From NCBI GenBank assembly GCA_934700385.1, contig CAKUXO010000012.1, positions 1 to 48,051 of the forward strand: DNA of 48,051 nt, written 5' to 3'. The translations under genes and the position numbers were made by a program. The stretch's first letter is position 1. Each line of letters begins with the position of its first letter. The notes beneath the pieces are model-generated. The model did not search any database. It had not been told where the DNA came from and saw only the letters and a program-made list of their open reading frames with translations. Positions 8,830-18,132 of this stretch are shown here, one piece after another. The DNA comes from an uncultured Candidatus Melainabacteria bacterium. Its GTDB lineage: Bacteria; Cyanobacteriota; Vampirovibrionia; Gastranaerophilales; Gastranaerophilaceae.

Positions 8830-9774
8830 TTATACTCCTATTGCCAATTCTTCTAATGTTGCTTTTAAACTTTGAGAGTCAAAAACGTTATATGTTTTAA
8901 TTTCAGAAGAAATTTTACGATTTAAACCTGCTAAAACTTTGCCGTTTCCAAATTCAATAAAGGTATCAACCCCTTGTTCCATGGCTTTTTTAATAGATTG
9001 AACCCACATAACAGAAGAATTAATTTGAGAAGGCATTTTTTGTCTAAAATCTTCTTTTGATGTTGTCATTTGAGCGTCAACATTTGTGATAACAGGAATT
9101 GTTGCGTCGTTAAGTTCTAAATCTTTAACAAAAGAAACAAAACCTTCTTTAGCACTGTTCATTAATTTAGAATGGAAACCACCTGAAACTGCAAGTGGAA
9201 CAACTCTTTTAGCGCCTTTTTCTTTAATTAATTCGCTTGCTTTTAAAACTGCTTCAACTTCGCCTGTAATAACAATTTGAGTTGGGTCATTATAATTTGC
9301 AACTTGAACCATGCCAAGGCTTGAAGCTTCTTCAATTGAAGATAAAATATCTTCTTCTTTAGCGCCTAAAATAGCTGCCATTGTGCCTTTTGTTGTTTTT
9401 GTTGCTTCGTCCATAAGTTCAGAACGTTTTTGAATAGCTTTCATTGTTGTTTCAAGGTTCATAACATTAGCGCAATACATAGCACAATATTCACCTAAAG
9501 AATGGCCCATAACAACAGATGGAGTGATTTTACATTCACTTCTAAATGCTTCAAGAGCAGCAATTGATGTTGCAACAATAGCGCTTTGAGCGTTAATTGT
9601 AAGTTTTAAATCTTCATCAGGACCTTCAAAACAAATTTTTGAAATTTCTTTATTTAAAGATTTGTTTGCAACTTCATAAACATTTTTTGCAGCTTCAAAA
9701 TTGTTATACAAATCCAAACCCATGCCGGCACTTTGAGAACCTTGCCCTGGGAATATAAAAGCAATTTTTTTCAT
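8830..9774 (-). CDS. fabD: Malonyl-CoA-ACP transacylase
   Basis: 314 residues, normal for FabD. It begins with FIFPGQGSQSAGMG, carries the nucleophile elbow GHSLGEYCA (Ser about residue 92), the conserved Arg in QKRSELM (about residue 118) and the catalytic His in GGFHSKLM (about residue 201). It transfers malonyl from CoA to ACP for fatty acid synthesis. It is 18 bases downstream of plsX. fabH, which usually sits between plsX and fabD, is absent. Confidence 0.97.
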   Translation of the reverse strand: MKKIAFIFPGQGSQSAGMGLDLYNNFEAAKNVYEVANKSLNKEISKICFEGPDEDLKLTINAQSAIVATSIAALEAFRSECKITPSVVMGHSLGEYCAMYCANVMNLETTMKAIQKRSELMDEATKTTKGTMAAILGAKEEDILSSIEEASSLGMVQVANYNDPTQIVITGEVEAVLKASELIKEKGAKRVVPLAVSGGFHSKLMNSAKEGFVSFVKDLELNDATIPVITNVDAQMTTSKEDFRQKMPSQINSSVMWVQSIKKAMEQGVDTFIEFGNGKVLAGLNRKISSEIKTYNVFDSQSLKATLEELAIGV

Positions 9775-9792
9775 TTTCTCCCCTTGTGTTTT

Positions 9793-10842
9793 TTAATTAA
9801 TTATTTCTGCAATTTTTTTGTTTACGCCTGATTCAACTGCTTCTTTAGCAACACGAACAGCATTTTTAATTGCATAAGATGAGCTTCTGCCATGAGAGAT
9901 AACCGTAATTCCTTTAACTCCTAATAGCAACGCACCACCAAATTCTTCATAGTTAATTCTTTTATAAATTCTTTTCATGAAAGGTTTTGCTAAAAGACCA
10001 ACTATTTTAGATATGATGTCTTTTTTAAATTCTTGTTGAATTAATTTAAACAACATCATAGAACATCCTTCAATTGTTTTCAATGCAACGTTTCCAACAA
10101 AACCATCGCAAACAACAACATCAACATCACCTTGGAAAAGCTCTTTTCCTTCGATATTACCTATGAAGTTTAATCCGATTGTATTTTCTTTTAAAAGTTT
10201 ATGTGTATCTTTAACAAGTTGATTACCTTTTTCTTCTTCTTCGCCGATGTTCATAACACCAATTCGAGGATTAGGTCTGTTATATACACTTTTTACAAAA
10301 GTTGAGCCCATTGTTGCAAACTGAAATAACATTTCAGGAGTACAAGCGCTGTTTGCGCCAGCGTCAATTAAAATAACGGGCTCTTTTTTAGTTGGCAGGG
10401 TAGCAGCAATTGCAGGACGTTCAATTCCTCTTAATCTGCCTAGGCCAAATAAAGAAGCTGCCATCGCTGCACCTGTTGAACCTGCTGCAACAACAGCGTC
10501 AGAACTACCTTTTGCAACTGCACTAACCGATAAAACGATTGAAGAATTTTTCTTTTTACGAATTGCAACCCCAGGGGCTTCGCCCATTTCAATTATTTCA
10601 TCTGCGGGGGTAAGTTTAATATCAAGTTTTGATAAATCTACCTTAATATTTTTAACGAAATATCCGCCACGATTTGAACGAATACCTTTTTTTGATATTT
10701 CATCAAGAACTTCTTGAATTTTATCAATTTGACCTACAAGTTCAATAGGAACGTTATAATCTTGAGCTGCCCAAACAGCACCTCTAACGATTTCCGCTGG
10801 GGCGAAATCTCCTCCCATTGCATCTATTGCAATTCTTGTCAT
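9793..10842 (-). CDS. plsX: Phosphate acyltransferase PlsX
   Basis: 349 residues beginning RIAIDAMGGDFAP, the family's hallmark. Other conserved parts are AGSTGAAMAASLFGLGRLRG, PTKKEPVILIDAGAN, NIGEEEEKGNQLVKDTHKLL and CDGFVGNVALKTIEG. PlsX converts acyl-ACP to acyl-phosphate, the acyl donor for PlsY in phosphatidic acid synthesis, at the cytoplasmic membrane face. It follows rpmF by 37 bases, an arrangement widespread in bacteria. Confidence 0.97.
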   Translation of the reverse strand: MTRIAIDAMGGDFAPAEIVRGAVWAAQDYNVPIELVGQIDKIQEVLDEISKKGIRSNRGGYFVKNIKVDLSKLDIKLTPADEIIEMGEAPGVAIRKKKNSSIVLSVSAVAKGSSDAVVAAGSTGAAMAASLFGLGRLRGIERPAIAATLPTKKEPVILIDAGANSACTPEMLFQFATMGSTFVKSVYNRPNPRIGVMNIGEEEEKGNQLVKDTHKLLKENTIGLNFIGNIEGKELFQGDVDVVVCDGFVGNVALKTIEGCSMMLFKLIQQEFKKDIISKIVGLLAKPFMKRIYKRINYEEFGGALLLGVKGITVISHGRSSSYAIKNAVRVAKEAVESGVNKKIAEIIN

Positions 10843-10879
10843 ACTAAAATCCTTAAACGCTATCTGCTATTATCTAAAG

Positions 10880-11137
10880 TTATTCTTCAGTTTTTTCTTC
10901 AACTGTTTCTTCTTTTACTTCTTTTTTAACTTCTTGAGTAGTTGCTTCTACAGCTTCGTTTTGTTTTTTAATTGAAGCAAAACCATCTTTATAATAGCCG
11001 CATTTTGGACATACTGTATGAGTTAAAACGATTTCTTTACAGTTAGGGCAAGTAGTTGTAGCAGGAACTGAACCTTTCCAGTTTGCTCTTCTTGTTGCTT
11101 GACTTGCTTTTCCTGTTCTTTTCTTTGGTGTAGCCAT
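10880..11137 (-). CDS. rpmF: Ribosomal protein bL32 with acidic C-terminal extension
   Basis: 85 residues. The first 58 or so are a standard bL32: MATPKKRTGKASQATRR, then a zinc ribbon with CPNC and CPKC pairs around residues 29-46 and GYYKDG. A 27-residue tail follows (EAVEATTQEVKKEVKEE...) that typical bL32 (about 57 residues) lacks. It heads the plsX-fabD-fabG operon. A TATAAT hexamer (11160-11165 on the complement) lies upstream and AAAGGAAA precedes the ATG. The tail is real coding sequence in frame, but its function is unknown. Confidence 0.95.
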   Translation of the reverse strand: MATPKKRTGKASQATRRANWKGSVPATTTCPNCKEIVLTHTVCPKCGYYKDGFASIKKQNEAVEATTQEVKKEVKEETVEEKTEE

Positions 11138-11209
11138 TTGTATTTCCTTTTCTATTAATATTATATTTCTTTTTGTAATTAAAAAATTATTCGACTTCCT
11201 TTATTGTCT

Positions 11210-11247
11210 AAAAAAAAGAAGTCCTTGTCAATATTTTACAAGGACTT
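11210..11247 (-). terminator. Terminator of the winged-helix gene
   Basis: 10-bp perfect stem, AAGTCCTTGT (11219-11228) with ACAAGGACTT (11238-11247). On the minus strand it is followed by eight Ts (complement of 11210-11217). It lies 25 bases past the stop of the small winged-helix gene and ahead of the rpmF promoter. Confidence 0.88.
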
Positions 11248-11272
11248 TCTTTTTAAATTAAATTTTTGATAA

Positions 11273-11470
11273 CTATCTTAAGCTAACTTTTGTGTAAGAA
11301 CCTTTTTTAGAGAAGTTAACTTTGTCTTCACGAGCTAACCAACCTAAGCCAAGGCTTGTGAAGTTTTCGTTAAGACCAAGGTCTTTGTTCATTTTTTTAG
11401 TTGTAACTTCGCCGTTTTCGTTAAGGTATTCCCAGATTTTACCAGCTGTTTCGATAATTGTTTCTTGCAT
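11273..11470 (-). CDS. Small winged helix-turn-helix protein (DUF2582-like)
   Basis: 65 residues starting MQETIIETAGKIWEYLNENG. An alternative TTG start at 11503 would add 11 residues but overlaps the strong Shine-Dalgarno sequence AGGAG (11478-11482), so the ATG at 11470 is preferred. The pattern ETAGKIWEYLNENGEV, KDLGLNENFTSLGLGWLARE and a beta wing (KVNFSKKGSYTKVSL) matches the winged-helix DUF2582 family. The fold binds DNA in other families, but targets and role here are unknown. It is a monocistronic gene with its own terminator. Confidence 0.8.
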   Translation of the reverse strand: MQETIIETAGKIWEYLNENGEVTTKKMNKDLGLNENFTSLGLGWLAREDKVNFSKKGSYTKVSLR

Positions 11471-11587
11471 TGTTGTACTCCTTTTTAATGCTTTAATATA
11501 CAAGTTGATGTCTTATGAAATTTGTTTTCCAAATTCCTGTTTGCATATTTATAGTAATTTATAATATAGTTATTGTATATAGTTTAA

Positions 11588-12079
11588 ATGGATGAAAATA
11601 TGATTTGGATTTATGAAAACAATGTTGATACCGATGTTATAATTCCTGCTCGATATCTAAATACAAAAGACGCTAAAGAACTTGCAAGCCATTGTATGGA
11701 AGATATTGATAAAGAATTTTCAAAAAATGTTAAAGCGGGGGATTTTATTGTTGCAGGATATAATTTTGGCTGCGGCTCATCAAGAGAGCATGCCCCGTTA
11801 GCAATTAAAGAATCAGGGATTAAAGCGGTAATTGCAAAATCTTTTGCTCGAATTTTTTATAGAAATGCAATTAATATCGGACTTGTAATAATTGAAAATG
11901 ATGAAATTCAAAACGATATTTCTAAAGACGATGAAATTGAAATAAATCTTAACAATGGAAAAATCATCAACAAAACAAAAAACAAAGAATATACTTTTTC
12001 GCCTTTTCCAAATGAAATTCAAAATTTAATTAACGAGGGCGGTTTAGTTAACTATACAATGAAAAAGGTGAATAAATAA
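11588..12079 (+). CDS. leuD: 3-isopropylmalate dehydratase small subunit
   Basis: 163 residues. NNVDTDVIIPARYLNT near the start, GYNFGCGSSREHAPLAIK (substrate-binding swivelling domain) and IAKSFARIFYRNAINIG are hallmark LeuD sequences. With the iron-sulfur LeuC subunit it isomerises 2- to 3-isopropylmalate in leucine synthesis; leuC is not in the window. The start is uncertain: MDENMIWIY could begin at 11588 or at the inner ATG at 11600, which aligns better with the usual LeuD N-terminus. No clear Shine-Dalgarno sequence is present. The stop overlaps the leuB start by one base. Confidence 0.93.
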   Translation: MDENMIWIYENNVDTDVIIPARYLNTKDAKELASHCMEDIDKEFSKNVKAGDFIVAGYNFGCGSSREHAPLAIKESGIKAVIAKSFARIFYRNAINIGLVIIENDEIQNDISKDDEIEINLNNGKIINKTKNKEYTFSPFPNEIQNLINEGGLVNYTMKKVNK

Positions 12080-13167
12080 TGAAAAACATAGCAGTTTTAA
12101 TGGGTGATGGCGTTGGAGTTGAGATTGTTCAAAGTGCCATAAAAGTTCTTGATAGAATTTCTGAAGTTTATAAAATTGATTTTAACTATGAATATGTGCC
12201 TATTGGCGGCAGAGCCTATGAAGAAACAGGTGTACCACTACCTGATAAAACAGTTAATACATGCTTAAAATCAGACGCTGTTTTACTTGGTGCTGTTGGC
12301 GATTGGAAATATGACACTTTAGCACCTGAATTAAGACCAGAAAAAGCGCTTTTAGGAATAAGAAAAAAACTTAATCTTTTTGCAAACCTAAGACCTGTTA
12401 AAGTTTTTGATAATTTATTATATGCTTCACCTCTAAAACCTGAAATTGCTCAAAATGTAGATATAATGATAGTTAGAGAGCTAACAGGGGATGTTTATTT
12501 TGGTGAACCGAAAGGAATAATCAAAAAGAAAACTCTTGATAATAGGGAAATAAAAGTCGGCTTTAATAATATGATTTATGATGAAGATGAAATCGAAAGA
12601 ATAGCCCACGTTGCTTTTAAATCTGCACAAAAAAGAAAAAAAAGAGTTTGTTGTGTTGATAAAGCAAACGTTTTAGATGTTTCAAGATTATTCAGAGAAG
12701 TTGCAACAAAAGTTTCAAAAAATTATCCTGATGTTGAATTATCTTATATGTATGTTGATAACACTGCTATGCAATTAATTCAAAACCCAAGACAATTTGA
12801 CGTTATTTTAACAGGCAATATTTTTGGAGATATTTTATCTGATGAAGCTTCAACAATTTGTGGTTCATTAGGAATGCTTGCAAGTGCATCTTTATCAGAT
12901 GGCAAAACTCCTTATTTATATGAACCAATCCACGGTTCAGCACCCGATTTAGCAGGAAAAAATGTTGTTAATCCAATAGCAACAATTCTTTCATGTGCTA
13001 TGATGTTAGAATATTCTTTTGATGAAAAAATGGCAGCAGATGCCATTGTTAGAGCGGTCAAAGAAGTTCTAAAAGAAAACTATAGAACACGAGATATTTC
13101 TCAAAAAGACAGTATCTTAGTTTCAACTTCAAAAATTACTGATTTAATTATTGAAAAAATTAATTAA
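12079..13167 (+). CDS. leuB: 3-isopropylmalate dehydrogenase
   Basis: 362 residues. NIAVLMGDGVGVEIV begins the fold. Substrate residues lie in LLGIRKKLNLFANLRPVK and VRELTGDVYFG; the catalytic Lys lies in CVDKANVL and metal-binding Asp residues in GNIFGDILSDEAS; NAD-binding GSAPDLAGKNVVNP follows. LeuB oxidises and decarboxylates 3-isopropylmalate using NAD. TAATG overlap with leuD and an AAAGGTG ribosome site inside the leuD 3' end indicate coupled translation. thrS follows 45 bases later. Confidence 0.97.
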   Translation: MKNIAVLMGDGVGVEIVQSAIKVLDRISEVYKIDFNYEYVPIGGRAYEETGVPLPDKTVNTCLKSDAVLLGAVGDWKYDTLAPELRPEKALLGIRKKLNLFANLRPVKVFDNLLYASPLKPEIAQNVDIMIVRELTGDVYFGEPKGIIKKKTLDNREIKVGFNNMIYDEDEIERIAHVAFKSAQKRKKRVCCVDKANVLDVSRLFREVATKVSKNYPDVELSYMYVDNTAMQLIQNPRQFDVILTGNIFGDILSDEASTICGSLGMLASASLSDGKTPYLYEPIHGSAPDLAGKNVVNPIATILSCAMMLEYSFDEKMAADAIVRAVKEVLKENYRTRDISQKDSILVSTSKITDLIIEKIN

Positions 13168-13212
13168 TTTTGTGCTAAAATTATCAATAATACCAAATAA
13201 AGGAAGAATTTT

Positions 13213-14994
<1,782 letters not shown>

Positions 14995-15012
14995 TTAACA
15001 AATTCAATTTTA

Positions 15013-15046
15013 AAAGCTCAAGGTCATTAAAAGCCTTGGGCTTTTT
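15013..15046 (+). terminator. thrS terminator
   Basis: 11-bp stem with one G-U pair (15013-15023 with 15034-15044), 10-nt loop and a T5 run to 15046. It closes the leuD-leuB-thrS unit. Confidence 0.85.
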
Positions 15047-15052
15047 AAATAT

Positions 15053-15082
15053 AAAAAAATAGCCAATATAAATATCGGCTAT
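15053..15082 (-). terminator. Terminator of the candidate small RNA
   Basis: Stem ATAGCC (15059-15064) with GGCTAT (15077-15082). The 12-nt loop can pair further through AU-rich bases. On the minus strand it is followed by a U7 tract (complement of 15053-15059). No annotated minus-strand gene ends here. Confidence 0.7.
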
Positions 15083-15164
15083 CAATATAAAAATAACATG
15101 AGTAACCTCAAACACGAGGCTTAATAGCAACGAATCATTATTCTACAAAATAATAATTCAATTA
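15053..15164 (-). ncRNA. Candidate minus-strand small RNA, about 110 nt
   Basis: The gap between thrS and the XRE gene holds a complete minus-strand transcription unit without an obvious ORF: a promoter (TTGACT, 17 bases, TATTAT; see 15171-15199), a predicted start near 15164, a small hairpin (CCTC/GAGG around 15105-15118), then a hairpin ATAGCC/GGCTAT followed by seven Ts. The only reading frame noticed, about 5 codons (ATGATTCGTTGCTATTAA), lacks a ribosome site. The transcript would be antisense to the XRE gene leader only upstream of its own start, so an antisense role is not implied. No known family recognised. Confidence 0.5.
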
Positions 15165-15170
15165 TTATAT

Positions 15171-15199
15171 ATAATAAAATTATCATGATTTTTAGTCAA
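15171..15199 (-). promoter_or_regulatory. Minus-strand promoter of the candidate small RNA
   Basis: On the complement, TTGACT (15194-15199), a 17-base spacer and TATTAT (15171-15176). Ten of twelve bases match the sigma-70 consensus with ideal spacing. It points away from the XRE gene. Confidence 0.6.
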
Positions 15200-15262
15200 T
15201 AGTTTATTAAAATATTCTTGATAACTTTTTACAATTATAAAGACGCTTTGTGGAAAGACAAG

Positions 15263-15592
15263 ATGAAAAACATTAAGTGTTTATTAGGAAAAAGAATTAG
15301 AGAAATAAGAAAAAATTGCAACTTGACACAAGAGCAACTTGCAGAACGTATTGGAATAGAAATCCCCAGTTTAAGCAACATTGAAACAGGAAAAAACTAT
15401 CCAAATCCTGAAACAATTGAAAAAATTGCCAAAGGCTTAAGGGTACGCATTTTTGAGTTATATATTTTTGAACACCTTGTTGAACCTGATGAAGATAGAA
15501 TGTTAAGAGAAATAAATAGCGCCCTTAAAGCTAATTCTAGGCTTTTAAAGGTGATTTATAGGATTGTTAGTAATATTAAAGAAAAGTATTAA
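15263..15592 (+). CDS. XRE-family helix-turn-helix regulator
   Basis: 109 residues from the ATG at 15263. A TTG at 15218 would extend it by 15 residues of unlikely sequence. Residues about 5-65 form a Cro/CI-type HTH: GKRIREIRKNCNLTQEQLAE, RIGIEIPSLSNIETGKNYPN and ETIEKIAKGLRVRIFEL. The C-terminus is a helical tail (about 40 residues), probably for dimerisation. It is likely a DNA-binding repressor or activator; targets are unknown. It is convergent with the ROK kinase gene, with 7 bases between them and no terminator visible. Confidence 0.87.
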   Translation: MKNIKCLLGKRIREIRKNCNLTQEQLAERIGIEIPSLSNIETGKNYPNPETIEKIAKGLRVRIFELYIFEHLVEPDEDRMLREINSALKANSRLLKVIYRIVSNIKEKY

Positions 15593-15599
15593 ATTTGAG

Positions 15600-16472
15600 T
15601 TATATCTTTTCAAAACCCAATAAAGCTGCACCTATCATTCCAGCGTAGTTACCTGTTTTAGCGTGATATACCTTAGTTTTTTGAGTCAAGGTGTGTTCAT
15701 TAACAAAATCTTCAATTTCTTGAGAGTTTAAAAATTGTTCCATTGAACCGGATAAAATAAAACAATCTGAATCAAAAATATTATTCAAACTTAAAATACC
15801 AAGTTTAATGTCATTTTGCCAAATTTCAAGAGCTTCAATCATCTTTTTATCACCGTCTTTAGCCCTTTGAACGATGTCATAAGTTGTGATATTTTCTTCT
15901 TTAGTTAATTCAATTGCTGTTTTTTTAAGCCCGTTTCCGCTTGCATAAGCCTCAAAACAATCATAATTTCCGCAAGTACAAGCTCTTTTAGGTGTTCTTG
16001 ACATAATAAAATGAACTTCACCAGCTGCACCTGATTTTCCTTTTAATAATTGACCATTTACAATTATTCCGCCGCCAACACCTGTTCCAAAAGTTAACAT
16101 AATTGAATTTTGATATCCCTTAGAGGCGCCAATTTTATATTCAGCCCAAGCGGCAGCATTTGCGTCATTTTCAAGAAAAACTTTCTTGTTACTTAAAGAA
16201 GAAAAATCAATTTCACGATATCCCTTAGGAAGATTTCCAGTTGAGCCGATAACCTTTGAATTTTCATTATTTACAGCCCCAGCTGTAGCAAGCGCAACAA
16301 AATCAACCTCATTTTCAAAACCTGAAATGATATCTTTTAAGGTATTATAAATTTCATCAGCCGATTTTGGAGTTGATGTTTTTTTAATTTCACTAATAAT
16401 TTGACCATTTTTATCGATAATCGCATAAGAGATTTTTGTTCCGCCGATATCAATTCCAAGAGCTTTTTCCAT
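15600..16472 (-). CDS. ROK-family sugar kinase (glucokinase-like)
   Basis: 290 residues. The N-terminal phosphate loop GIDIGGTKISYAIID and second ATP motif FGTGVGGGIIVNG are ROK signatures. LENDANAAAWAEYKIG supplies the catalytic Asp, GEVHF the zinc His, and CTCGNYDCFEAYASG the CxCGxxGCxE-like zinc site (here with D for the usual G before the last Cys). ROK kinases phosphorylate glucose, N-acetylmannosamine, fructose and similar sugars; the substrate cannot be fixed from sequence. It follows a KdsC-like phosphatase gene by 14 bases, so a role in sugar activation or amino-sugar/Kdo metabolism is possible. Confidence 0.85.
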   Translation of the reverse strand: MEKALGIDIGGTKISYAIIDKNGQIISEIKKTSTPKSADEIYNTLKDIISGFENEVDFVALATAGAVNNENSKVIGSTGNLPKGYREIDFSSLSNKKVFLENDANAAAWAEYKIGASKGYQNSIMLTFGTGVGGGIIVNGQLLKGKSGAAGEVHFIMSRTPKRACTCGNYDCFEAYASGNGLKKTAIELTKEENITTYDIVQRAKDGDKKMIEALEIWQNDIKLGILSLNNIFDSDCFILSGSMEQFLNSQEIEDFVNEHTLTQKTKVYHAKTGNYAGMIGAALLGFEKI

Positions 16473-16486
16473 TTATAATTCCTTTT

Positions 16487-17023
16487 TTATTGTTTTGTTG
16501 GTTTTGAAAGCATTTCAAAAGTTATTTCTTTTGAAGCTAAAATAAAGTCGCAAAGTTCTCTAACTGCACCTTTTCCACCATTAAAATTTGAAATAAAGTT
16601 GCAAGTTTTTTTAACTTCATTAACAGCGTCATTTGGGCAACATTTTAAACCGACTTCTTTTAAAACGCATAAATCAGGTAAATCATCACCCATATAAGCA
16701 ACTTCATCTTTTTTTAAGTTATATTTTAAAATTAATTCCTCAAGAGCCTTTGTTTTATTTTTTTGACCCATATAAAGCTCTTTAATATCAAGCATTTGAG
16801 CTCTTAATTTAACAGTATGATTTTCTCTAGCGGTAATAATTGAAGTAGTTAAACCGGCTTTTGCTAACATTACAACCCCAAGCCCATCTTTAGCATTAAA
16901 AGTTTTAACTTCTTTTCCATCTTCTAAAAAAGTTAAAGAGCCATCTGTCATAACGCCATCAACATCAAAAGCAATTAGTTTAACATTTTTTGCAATATTT
17001 TTTAAATCGTCGTGGTTAATCAT
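16487..17023 (-). CDS. kdsC: KdsC-type HAD phosphatase
   Basis: 178 residues, typical of the YrbI/KdsC group. HAD motif I is AFDVDGVMTDG (Asp nucleophile and acid), motif II lies in TSIITARE, motif III Lys is near AQMLDIKELYMGQKNK, and motif IV is YMGDDLPDL. KdsC removes phosphate from Kdo-8-phosphate in lipopolysaccharide core synthesis; close relatives act on sialic-acid-like 9-phosphates. kdsA, kdsB and kdsD are not in the window, so the exact substrate is inferred. It is first gene of a two-gene unit with the ROK kinase. Confidence 0.82.
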   Translation of the reverse strand: MINHDDLKNIAKNVKLIAFDVDGVMTDGSLTFLEDGKEVKTFNAKDGLGVVMLAKAGLTTSIITARENHTVKLRAQMLDIKELYMGQKNKTKALEELILKYNLKKDEVAYMGDDLPDLCVLKEVGLKCCPNDAVNEVKKTCNFISNFNGGKGAVRELCDFILASKEITFEMLSKPTKQ

Positions 17024-17133
17024 TTTTATCCTTCCAAATAGAATTATACATCAAAAGGTTTAGTTTTTGAAAATATTAATAAAAAATCTTCAAATATTGT
17101 CGATTATTTAAATGTAGTGAATAAAGAAATAAA

Positions 17134-17445
17134 ATGAATTCTATCAAACAAATTACATTATCACAAAACGATTTTATCGTTGAATATGATAACTCCTCAT
17201 TAAAATTAAATTGCAAAAACGATACTAAAAAAATCTTGATAGACATAAGTCATCTAAATTTAATTAGTGCGCTAAAGGTTTCAATAACATGTTCAACATA
17301 TTGTTTTATCAAAAACTTTGGTAAAAAACTTTGCTGGATAGTTAAAGATGAAGAAATCAAAAGAGCGATTTCAATTTTGAGATTATCAAACATAGAGTCT
17401 TGTATGATAGCGTCCGATAAAGAAAGAATAAAAGCCGTATCATGA
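17134..17445 (+). CDS. Small STAS-like protein of unknown role
   Basis: 103 residues, not recognised with certainty. The centre, KKILIDISHLNLISALKVSI, resembles the beta strand-plus-helix of STAS/anti-sigma-antagonist domains, where a Ser/Thr normally sits after the hydrophobic strand; here the equivalent is Ser or Ala, so phosphorylation control is doubtful. It then has KKLCWIVKDEEIKRAISILR. Its stop overlaps the eda start (ATGA, 17442-17445), so it is translationally coupled to the aldolase gene. No function can be assigned. Confidence 0.6.
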   Translation: MNSIKQITLSQNDFIVEYDNSSLKLNCKNDTKKILIDISHLNLISALKVSITCSTYCFIKNFGKKLCWIVKDEEIKRAISILRLSNIESCMIASDKERIKAVS

Positions 17446-18035
17446 AAATCATTGATATCATTAAAAAAGAAAAAATTTATGGAATTATAAGACAAGATGA
17501 CCCAGAGGTTGCTTATGAAACCGCAAGAGCTTATCTTGAAGGTGGGATAAAAATTTTAGAATTAAATTGCCCAATTGAAGTTACAAAAAAAGTTTCAATT
17601 TTAAAAGATGCAATTGTTTCTCAAGGGGGAATTATTACAACCGTTCAAGCCCACAAAGCACTTGAAAACGGGGCAAAAATTATTTCAAGCCCAATTTTTC
17701 AAACAAATTTAACAAGGTTTGCTTCTTGTTATTCAACATTTTTAATTCCAACCGCAACTACTCCAAATGAAGCCTATAACGCTTGGAGAGCAAGAATGCC
17801 GTTGGTTAAAATTTATCCTGTAGATGAAATGGGCGGGGTTGATTATATTAAAGATATGGTTAAACCAATGCCATTTTTAGGTTTATTGCCTTGTGGAAAT
17901 GTAAAATTAGAGGAAATAAGAGAATACATAAAAGCCGGCGCTGTCGCAGTAGGGGTCGGCAGAGAATTGTATGACAAAGGGTCATACAATGAAATTGTAA
18001 GTGCTGTAAAAAATGCAGTGGAAATGGTTAGATAG
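17442..18035 (+). CDS. eda: KDPG/KHG aldolase-like protein
   Basis: 197 residues, a TIM-barrel aldolase of the Eda family. The Schiff-base Lys is in LVKIYPVDEMGG (about residue 123), the catalytic Glu in KILELNCPIE (about residue 40), and phosphate-binding LLPCGNV and GAVAVGVGRELYDKGSY complete the site. The family cleaves 2-keto-3-deoxy-6-phosphogluconate (or 4-hydroxy-2-oxoglutarate) to pyruvate plus an aldehyde. By eye, the Arg that follows the catalytic Glu in E. coli Eda is replaced (ELNCPI), and the GAGT loop reads IITTVQ, so substrate may differ. edd is not adjacent. Confidence 0.78.
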   Translation: MKIIDIIKKEKIYGIIRQDDPEVAYETARAYLEGGIKILELNCPIEVTKKVSILKDAIVSQGGIITTVQAHKALENGAKIISSPIFQTNLTRFASCYSTFLIPTATTPNEAYNAWRARMPLVKIYPVDEMGGVDYIKDMVKPMPFLGLLPCGNVKLEEIREYIKAGAVAVGVGRELYDKGSYNEIVSAVKNAVEMVR

Positions 18036-18048
18036 TTTTTAGGTCAAT

Positions 18049-18070
18049 GCGGACATCAAGTCCGCTTTTT
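18049..18070 (+). terminator. eda terminator
   Basis: Stem GCGGAC (18049-18054) with GTCCGC (18060-18065), 5-nt loop and T5. It terminates the STAS-like/eda unit. Confidence 0.85.
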
Positions 18071-18088
18071 ATTTTATTTTTTTGCATT

Positions 18089-18116
18089 AAAAAAGCGGTG
18101 GAAAATCCACCGCTTT
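18089..18116 (-). terminator. gap terminator
   Basis: 11-bp perfect stem AAAGCGGTGGA (18092-18102) with TCCACCGCTTT (18106-18116). On the minus strand it is followed by Ts. It lies just after the gap stop, back to back with the eda terminator. Confidence 0.88.
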
Positions 18117-18132
18117 AAAACTTAGGTTTTAA

